Assembly (NCBI GenBank): GCA_003331005.1
Contig: QENC01000001.1
Coordinates: 430,001 to 494,000 of the forward strand
Reading direction: 5' to 3'
DNA from: Candidatus Tokpelaia sp. JSC085
GTDB taxonomy: Bacteria > Pseudomonadota > Alphaproteobacteria > Rhizobiales > Rhizobiaceae
DNA length: 64,000 nt
How positions within the stretch are numbered: position 1 is the stretch's first letter; every line of letters begins with the position of its first letter. A program made the position numbers and the translations under genes. Of this stretch, positions 58,395 to 64,000 are shown piece by piece. The notes beneath the pieces are model-generated. The model ran no database searches, was not told the DNA's origin, and saw only the letters and a list, made by a program, of their open reading frames with translations.

Positions 58395-59195
58395 GTGACA
58401 ATCGGTATTCTGAGCAAAGAATATAAGACAATCAGCACTGCCGACAGTGTAGAAAAATCTTTCGGATTCAGAACAGTTGATCGAGTCGAGAAACAAGCTC
58501 TCGTCAATGAGGTTTTTCATTCCGTTGCGCGTAAATATGATATTATGAATGATGTGATGTCTAGTGGTATACACCGATTATGGAAGAATGCCATGGTCGC
58601 ATGGCTTGCGCCGCCGCAACGTATGGCTGGATGGCAGATCCTTGATATAGCTGGCGGTACAGGTGATATTGCGTTTCGCATAGTTAAAGTATCCGGGTGG
58701 CAGGCTCGTGTCCTGATTCTAGATATAAACCAATCTATGCTGAAGGTCGGACGTGAATATGCGAACAAAAAAGGTTATGCAGCATGCGTGGATTTTATTG
58801 AGGCCAATGCTGAAGCCATGCCATTTGAGGATAACCGCTTTGACGCTTGTACAATTTCTTTTGGTATCCGCAACATGTCTCATATTAACAGGGTGCTTGA
58901 GGAAAGCTGGCGTGTTTTGAAGCCAGGAGGACGATTTATGTGCCTTGAATTTTCTGAAGTTGCAATACCACTCCTCGACAGGCTGTATGATGTTTGGTCA
59001 TTCTATGGTATTCCTAAGATTGGTAAAATGATTGCGAATGATACCGTTTCTTATAGTTATCTGATTGAATCAATCAGAAGATTTCCTAAACAACAGAATT
59101 TTGCAGAGATCATCAGACAAGCAGGCTTTTCACGCGTCAGTTATCGCAATTTGACAGGGGGGATTGTTGCCATTCATTCAGGCTGGAAAATTTGA
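58395..59195 (+). CDS. ubiE: Ubiquinone/menaquinone biosynthesis C-methyltransferase UbiE
   Basis: UbiE C-methylates the quinone ring in ubiquinone synthesis. The 266-aa class I methyltransferase has [21 protein letters not shown], the SAM-binding [34 protein letters not shown] and LEFSEV. Start is GTG at 58395 with AGGAG well placed upstream. Its stop TGA shares a base with the ubiB ATG, so translation is coupled. Confidence 0.95.
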   Translation: MTIGILSKEYKTISTADSVEKSFGFRTVDRVEKQALVNEVFHSVARKYDIMNDVMSSGIHRLWKNAMVAWLAPPQRMAGWQILDIAGGTGDIAFRIVKVSGWQARVLILDINQSMLKVGREYANKKGYAACVDFIEANAEAMPFEDNRFDACTISFGIRNMSHINRVLEESWRVLKPGGRFMCLEFSEVAIPLLDRLYDVWSFYGIPKIGKMIANDTVSYSYLIESIRRFPKQQNFAEIIRQAGFSRVSYRNLTGGIVAIHSGWKI

Positions 59196-60793
59196 TGCTC
59201 AGGATTGCCGTTTCATTGCGCTTTATATGTACAGGCTGGATTCTTATGCGGGAAGGAGTGATCAGTGCCCTACCGGCAGAAGGGCTTGGTGGTTTCTCTG
59301 CCTTTGGCTACAGAGTCGCTTGTCTCATAGCCCGACGTAAAAGTAGAAAAGACAATCGCTCAGAGCGTATGTCACAGGCTATGAACAAGCTTGGTCCTTC
59401 ATATGTAAAGCTTGGACAATTTCTGGCAACGCGTCCCGATATTGTAGGGCGTGATATTGCAGATGATCTTGCTTTATTACAGGACAGAATGCAAACATTC
59501 CCATTGCAGGCGGCAGTCAGCCAGATTGAAGGGTCGCTTGGCCGCAATATAGATGATATTTTTGTTAGCTTTGGGAAGCCAATAGCGGCAGCATCTATAG
59601 CACAGGTACACCCTGCGTTGATCCGTGATGCTACTAGCGGATTGGTACGTAAGGTCGCAGTTAAGGTAATCCGTCCAGGCCTGCGCAGAGCATTTGCACA
59701 TGATATTGCAAGTTTTTTTCTTCTTGCCAGAACAGTCGAGCGCCATGTCCCGTCTCTCAGGCGTTTACGTCCTATCAGTGTCGTTGAAAGTCTAGAGCGT
59801 ATTACTCGTTTGGAAATGGATATGCGTCTTGAAGCTGCGGCTCTTTCTGAAATGGCTAATAATGTGGAGGATGATGCTGGATTCCGTGTGCCTTGGGTTG
59901 ATTGGGAACATACAGGGCGTGATGTCCTGACTATGGAGTGGATTGATGATGTCAGAATGTCTGACCGTGATGCACTTATCGCTGCGGGTCATGATCTGAG
60001 CAGGCTTGCTGTAACACTGACGCAATCTTTTTTGCGTCATACGCTCCATAAAGGCTTTTTTCATGCTGATATGCATCCCGGGAATCTTTTTGTCGATAAG
60101 AATGGGACCATCATTGCTGTGGATTTTGGTATTACCGGACGACTTGGAAAAAAGGAGAAGCGTTTTCTTGCAGAAATCCTTTATGGTTTTATTCACCGAG
60201 ATTACCGCCGCGTGGCAGAAGTGCATTTTAATGCAGGATACGTGCCACGTCATCATGATATAGCAAGTTTTGCACAGGCTAGCCGAGCTATTGGGGAACC
60301 GATACACGGTCAATCAGTAGAAAGCATTTCCATGGCCCGGTTGCTTGCATTACTTTTTGAGATCACTGAAATATTTGATATGAAAACCAGGCCAGAACTT
60401 CTACTTTTGCAAAAGAACATGGTGGTAGTTGAAGGGGTTGCTCGATCGCTTGATCCGCATTTCAATATGTGGAAAGCAGCTGAACCGGTTGTGAGTGAAT
60501 GGATTGTCCAGAATCTAGGACCTGCCGGTTTTGCACAGGATGTCGTAGCAGGTATGAAGGCACTGACCGAAATCGCCAGAAAAACGCCGGAGCTTGTGAC
60601 ACGTTTTGATGAATTGACAGAGAAATTATGTCAAATATCATGCAAGGGTTTGCATCTTGATGATGAGACTGTCAAGCGACTAACTCAGGAGCAAACCCGG
60701 AACAACCGTTCTAGCTGTTATGCTCTCTGGATTATTGCCTGTTGTTGTATTGCAATTTCTTTCTGGCTTTTTCTGTCTTTTTTGCATGTATAA
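59195..60793 (+). CDS. ubiB: Ubiquinone biosynthesis protein UbiB
   Basis: UbiB is an atypical ADCK/ABC1-family kinase-like ATPase required for ubiquinone synthesis. The 532-aa protein has the family KxGQ motif LGPSYVKLGQFLATRPD, an Ala-rich loop AAASIAQVHPA in place of the Gly-rich loop, VAVKVIRPGL, HADMHPGNLFVDKNG and the DFG motif AVDFGITGRLG. A membrane helix ends the protein (about residues 505-530). The ATG at 59195 is taken from the TGATG junction with ubiE. Confidence 0.95.
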   Translation: MLRIAVSLRFICTGWILMREGVISALPAEGLGGFSAFGYRVACLIARRKSRKDNRSERMSQAMNKLGPSYVKLGQFLATRPDIVGRDIADDLALLQDRMQTFPLQAAVSQIEGSLGRNIDDIFVSFGKPIAAASIAQVHPALIRDATSGLVRKVAVKVIRPGLRRAFAHDIASFFLLARTVERHVPSLRRLRPISVVESLERITRLEMDMRLEAAALSEMANNVEDDAGFRVPWVDWEHTGRDVLTMEWIDDVRMSDRDALIAAGHDLSRLAVTLTQSFLRHTLHKGFFHADMHPGNLFVDKNGTIIAVDFGITGRLGKKEKRFLAEILYGFIHRDYRRVAEVHFNAGYVPRHHDIASFAQASRAIGEPIHGQSVESISMARLLALLFEITEIFDMKTRPELLLLQKNMVVVEGVARSLDPHFNMWKAAEPVVSEWIVQNLGPAGFAQDVVAGMKALTEIARKTPELVTRFDELTEKLCQISCKGLHLDDETVKRLTQEQTRNNRSSCYALWIIACCCIAISFWLFLSFLHV

Positions 60794-60927
60794 TGGCCGA
60801 TTGATGATATACTGCAATAGGTCATGAGCTATTTATTTTATGTTTGTTTTATGGAAAATATGATCCGCCAATCCCTGTCATGCTCCATGAATTCTCCACA
60901 GTCACATAACAGAATGTGTGGGGCTTC

Positions 60928-62178
60928 ATGCTGGTAGCGCATACATTAAGTAGCAAGAATATCTTGCTGATTATTGGTGGTAGTATTGCAGCTTACAAGG
61001 CGCTCGATCTCATTCGCCGTCTGCGGGAGCGAGGTGCTCGGGTTCGGGTGATTCTGACAAAGGCAGCACAGGCTTTTGTGACTCCGCTTGCAATCAGTGT
61101 TCTGACAGGTGAACATGTTTTTACTAATCTTTTTTCGTGTAGTGATGCGCAGGATATCAATCACATCCGCTTGGCACGTGAAGTGGATATGATTGTCATT
61201 GCGCCTTGCAGTTCTACCCGCCTGGCAAAAATGGCATGCGGCTTCGGAACGGATTTTGCAGGGACTGTTCTTTTAGCAACCCGTGCCCCGGTCCTTGCCG
61301 CTCCGGCTATGAATCCGGCTATGTGGAATCATCCAGCAACCCAGCGCAACATTGCTCAGCTAACCAAGGATGGGATCTTTTTCACTGGACCGGAAAATGG
61401 GGAAATGGCTGAATGTGGAGAAGCAGGTGAGGGACGTATGAGTGAACCACTTTCTATCGTTGCAGCAGTAGAATCTTTGTTTGTACAGCTGAAAGGTTTT
61501 CTTGCAGACAAGCACATTCTTGTGACATCAGGTCCAACCCATGAGCCGCTTGATCCAGTTCGTTATTTTGCAAATCGCTCATCAGGTAAACAGGGTCATG
61601 CCATTGCAACCGTTCTTGCCCGATCAGGTGCTCATGTTACATTAGTCTCCGGTCCTGTTGCACTTGCTGATCCAACTGGGGTGAATACTATTCATGTAGA
61701 AACGGCACAGCAGATGCGTGCTGCTGTACTAGCAGCATTACCTGCCGATGCTGCTATTTTCGTTGCAGCGGTGGCAGACTGGCGTCCTGTTGCCATTGCT
61801 TCCAAGAAAATAAAAAAACAGCCCAATTTTGGGCAAATAAGCCTTAATATGATCGCAAATCCGGATATCCTGTCAGAAATTGCCCATAGTAAGCGAAGAC
61901 CACAACTTGTCATCGGTTTTGCTGCAGAAACCTTTGATGTTTTAGAGCATGCAAAGGCCAAGCTTTTCCGAAAAGGTGCAGACTGGATTATCGTCAATGA
62001 TGTTTCCCGGCGTCCTGATGGTTCAGGGATTATGGGAGGAGATCAAAACAAGGTAACAGTTATGAGCTGTGATAATAATGTTGAATCATGGCCGCAAATG
62101 GATAAAACGACTATAGCCGAAAAACTTGTGCAACGGATCACTGATTTTTTCAAAGACAAATCAGGAGAACAGATGTGA
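60928..62178 (+). CDS. coaBC: Bifunctional CoaB/CoaC (Dfp), coenzyme A synthesis
   Basis: CoaBC couples cysteine to phosphopantothenate and decarboxylates the product to phosphopantetheine. The 416-aa protein has the CoaC flavoprotein half with GGSIAAYKALDLIRRL, catalytic His in INHIRLAR, PAMNPAMWNHPA and the Cys flap MAECGEAGEGRM. The CoaB half has TSGPTHEPLDPVRYFANRSS, AAVADWRP and VNDVS. I chose the ATG at 60928; a GTG at 60916 would add four residues. It follows ubiB, a common rhizobial order. Confidence 0.94.
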   Translation: MLVAHTLSSKNILLIIGGSIAAYKALDLIRRLRERGARVRVILTKAAQAFVTPLAISVLTGEHVFTNLFSCSDAQDINHIRLAREVDMIVIAPCSSTRLAKMACGFGTDFAGTVLLATRAPVLAAPAMNPAMWNHPATQRNIAQLTKDGIFFTGPENGEMAECGEAGEGRMSEPLSIVAAVESLFVQLKGFLADKHILVTSGPTHEPLDPVRYFANRSSGKQGHAIATVLARSGAHVTLVSGPVALADPTGVNTIHVETAQQMRAAVLAALPADAAIFVAAVADWRPVAIASKKIKKQPNFGQISLNMIANPDILSEIAHSKRRPQLVIGFAAETFDVLEHAKAKLFRKGADWIIVNDVSRRPDGSGIMGGDQNKVTVMSCDNNVESWPQMDKTTIAEKLVQRITDFFKDKSGEQM

Positions 62179-62378
62179 GTAAACTTTTCATAAAATCAAC
62201 CTCTATCACTTTGGGCTTACTTTGAACCCTACCATAACTGTCAGCGCAAACTGGGACACTTACTCATGCTGGTTCCTCATCAGTCGCCAATGGGGAGAGA
62301 ACAGATAACAGATAAATGGCTGTGAACACAGTTATTAATTAGTAACCGAATCGCACAAGTTTTTATTAATTGAAAGCA

Positions 62379-63143
62379 TTACTTATTGATCTGCTGATCT
62401 CCGCTTTTTCTATTATACAGTGTAACGATGACTGGGGATAGCAACACACCCCCGGCAAGTACAAACCATGTCATGGCATAAGTCAAATGATTGTTGGAAA
62501 ATGTGATCCGCGTCATGCCCCCAATAGGTATGTCGTGCATACCAGATGTTTGATCAACATCAATGAAATATGGAGCAACCTCTAAGAAACCACGCACCCT
62601 TGCCATAGATGCTAACTCACGTGTGTACCAAAGATCTGCCATGGGATCATTACGATGGGGATATAAGCCATTTTCTTCTCCCATCCGCAAAAGACCGCTA
62701 ATTTTAGTCGTACCTCTAATTTGACCAGCAAGCCGTGTCTCCTGCTTTTTTCTATCCATCGGGACAAAACCACGGTTTATAAAGGTGATAGAGCCATCTT
62801 CTGTTTCAAAAGGAGTTAGCACCCAGTATCCAGAGCCGAGAGAGGTTAACGCTGTAATGAGTATTTCCTTGTTATTCAGAAAACGCCCTGTCATCTGTAC
62901 TGGCAGATAATCACAACATGCGGTTGTTACATTAGGCCATTCTGATTTGGATGGAGCCGGTATCGGTGGTAAGTGAACACGCTCCTCAATGCGCATGATA
63001 AGATTGATCTTCCAAAAAAAACGATGTATCTGCCAGATGCCCAGGAGAGTAAATAAGCAGAATAAAAAAAATATACCACAAACTATAGGAGAAACAGCGA
63101 AAAAAGTTCTTTTAGGTCTTGCTGCTTTAATGATATCTGTCAT
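62379..63143 (-). CDS. SURF1-family cytochrome oxidase assembly protein
   Basis: A 254-aa inner-membrane protein with two terminal helices (about residues 20-38 and 225-245) around a periplasmic domain. It has LLGIWQIHRFFWK at the first helix, INRGFVPMDRK and NNHLTYAMTWFVLA near the end, all typical of SURF1. In alphaproteobacteria SURF1 proteins help heme insertion into terminal oxidases. The ATG at 63143 is used; a GTG at 63155 is possible. No oxidase genes are nearby in this window. Confidence 0.9.
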   Translation of the reverse strand: MTDIIKAARPKRTFFAVSPIVCGIFFLFCLFTLLGIWQIHRFFWKINLIMRIEERVHLPPIPAPSKSEWPNVTTACCDYLPVQMTGRFLNNKEILITALTSLGSGYWVLTPFETEDGSITFINRGFVPMDRKKQETRLAGQIRGTTKISGLLRMGEENGLYPHRNDPMADLWYTRELASMARVRGFLEVAPYFIDVDQTSGMHDIPIGGMTRITFSNNHLTYAMTWFVLAGGVLLSPVIVTLYNRKSGDQQINK

Positions 63144-63345
63144 CGTGACAGTCACACCTGTTAGCGTCTTTCAACAGTTTCTAAAGTGCATGAATTAAAG
63201 TCTTGACCTTTTGCACTACACTTTACTATAATTACACATAAGAACATAAAATATCAAGGCTCCTCTTAAGGTTTTGCCGTTTTATCCTGCGTGCGAATAA
63301 TATTGAGAATTATATATAAAACAATTGTTAACTTGGGGTGATATC

Positions 63346-63654
63346 ATGTCCCGTACTTGCGAACTGACCGGAAAATCGGTTCAGTATGGAAACAGCGTTA
63401 GCCACGCTAAAAATAAGACACGGCGCCGGTTTCTACCCAATCTTTGTGATGTGACACTGATTTCTGAGACGCTCTGTCATAGCTATCGTCTACGCATTTC
63501 AGCACATGCGCTACGCTCAGTTGAGCACCGTGGCGGGCTTGATGCCTTCTTGATGAAGGCAGGTAAAAAGGGATTATCAAAGCGCGTATGTCTTATCAAA
63601 CGTCAGATTATAAGAAATCAGATTATAAGAAACAAGATTGTACCAGCGGCTTAA
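63346..63654 (+). CDS. rpmB: 50S ribosomal protein L28 with a short C-terminal duplication
   Basis: A 102-aa L28 with [20 protein letters not shown] and [13 protein letters not shown] at the N-terminus and the typical [20 protein letters not shown] core. Rhizobial L28 is usually about 97-98 aa. Here the tail reads [16 protein letters not shown], because a 15-bp unit (63604-63618 and 63619-63633) is repeated with one base difference. The ATG at 63346 has GGGGTG upstream. The queuosine transporter gene follows, as in relatives. Confidence 0.95.
   Translation: MSRTCELTGKSVQYGNSVSHAKNKTRRRFLPNLCDVTLISETLCHSYRLRISAHALRSVEHRGGLDAFLMKAGKKGLSKRVCLIKRQIIRNQIIRNKIVPAA
63604..63633 (+). repeat. 15-bp tandem duplication within rpmB
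   Basis: CAGATTATAAGAAAT (63604-63618) is followed directly by CAGATTATAAGAAAC (63619-63633). The unit is a multiple of three, so the frame is kept and QIIRN is encoded twice. It is a recent-looking duplication because only the last base differs. Confidence 0.9.
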
Positions 63655-63710
63655 AAGCATTTTACTAAAAACGGGACCCATTTTATTTTACCACCGCTGG
63701 TGCTCAAAAA

Positions 63711-64000
63711 ATGACCAGAATTGGTATATTTATGTTTGCCGTCTGTGCCATGTGCGTTATTGTTACTGCATCTAACATCCTCGTGCAGTATCCTTTTCAT
63801 TTTCTTAACCTTGAAAAGGTCTTGACTTATGGTGCACTTGTTTACCCGTTCTCCTTTTTTGTTAATGATCTGACTAATCGCAGCCTTGGCCAAAAAATGG
63901 CGTGCCGTGTAGTTTATGCAGGTTTTTTTACTGGTCTTCTTGTTTCTTGGTGGTTAACAACCCCGCGGTTTGCGGTTGCATCCGGTTCAGCCTTTTTTCT
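63711..64000 (+). CDS. Queuosine precursor transporter (YhhQ/VUT family), partial
   Basis: A frame from ATG 63711 stays open to the window end (96 codons seen). It starts MTRIGIFMFAVCAMCVIVTA, a membrane helix, and contains LTYGALVYPFSFFVNDLTNR, the VUT/DUF165 signature. YhhQ-type proteins import queuosine precursors (preQ0/preQ1) across the inner membrane. The gene is cut by the window edge. Position after rpmB matches other Hyphomicrobiales. Confidence 0.85.
   Translation, partial: MTRIGIFMFAVCAMCVIVTASNILVQYPFHFLNLEKVLTYGALVYPFSFFVNDLTNRSLGQKMACRVVYAGFFTGLLVSWWLTTPRFAVASGSAFF

Overview
The window is a 64 kb stretch of AT-rich bacterial chromosome. Gene content and order point to the Alphaproteobacteria, order Hyphomicrobiales (Rhizobiales), near the Bartonellaceae/Brucellaceae. 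The evidence is the set purC-purS-purQ-purL-bolA-grxD, sdhCDAB, lgt divergent from ubiK, gatCA divergent from ruvX, ubiE-ubiB-coaBC, bioMNY, rpmB followed by a VUT-family transporter, and a rhizobial-type membrane-bound ferritin (MbfA). Low G+C, long gene-free gaps and several familiar neighbours missing from their usual places suggest a host-associated lineage with a reduced, rearranged genome. That lifestyle is an inference. I see no prophage, insertion sequence, CRISPR array, integrase or rRNA operon.

Region by region. 1-6.1 kb: Kdo precursor synthesis (kdsD), a pseudoazurin, aspartate aminotransferase behind a leader rich in inverted repeats, greA with a terminator in its leader, an LPS-core-type glycosyltransferase and a DUF900 lipoprotein hydrolase. 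6.3-8.7 kb: tRNA-Ser(UGA), cysE, an alpha/beta hydrolase and tRNA-Phe(GAA). 8.8-12.3 kb: succinate dehydrogenase sdhCDAB. 12.6-20.2 kb: alr, leuB, a Trm112-like protein, yebC, a YmdB-type phosphodiesterase, 5-formyl-THF cyclo-ligase, rpmJ and purEK. 20.6-30.9 kb: a DUF442 phosphatase-like protein, fabI, plsC, dapE, an MHS transporter next to an M20 amidohydrolase, prs, midA and lgt. 31.1-40.3 kb: ubiK, an OmpR/EnvZ-type two-component pair, purC/S/Q/L, bolA, grxD and a Bcr/CflA transporter. 40.7-46.2 kb: rpsD, trmJ-murI, map, mbfA and dut. 46.4-53.1 kb: tamB and tamA. 53.4-64 kb: bioMNY, gatCA, ruvX, ubiE-ubiB-coaBC, a SURF1 protein, rpmB and the start of a queuosine-precursor transporter.

The genes together cover envelope building (Kdo, LPS core, phospholipid, lipoprotein acylation, peptidoglycan amino acids, the TAM complex), purine synthesis, respiration (succinate dehydrogenase, ubiquinone, SURF1, MidA), translation, and import of vitamin-like compounds (biotin, queuosine precursor). 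It is mostly core genome, and I found no clear new multigene system. The best leads are small-scale: a nine-T homopolymer that puts the tamA signal peptide out of frame with the rest of tamA; a terminator in the greA leader; a cluster of inverted repeats before aatA; a structured 620-bp gap before map; and a 15-bp tandem duplication inside rpmB.
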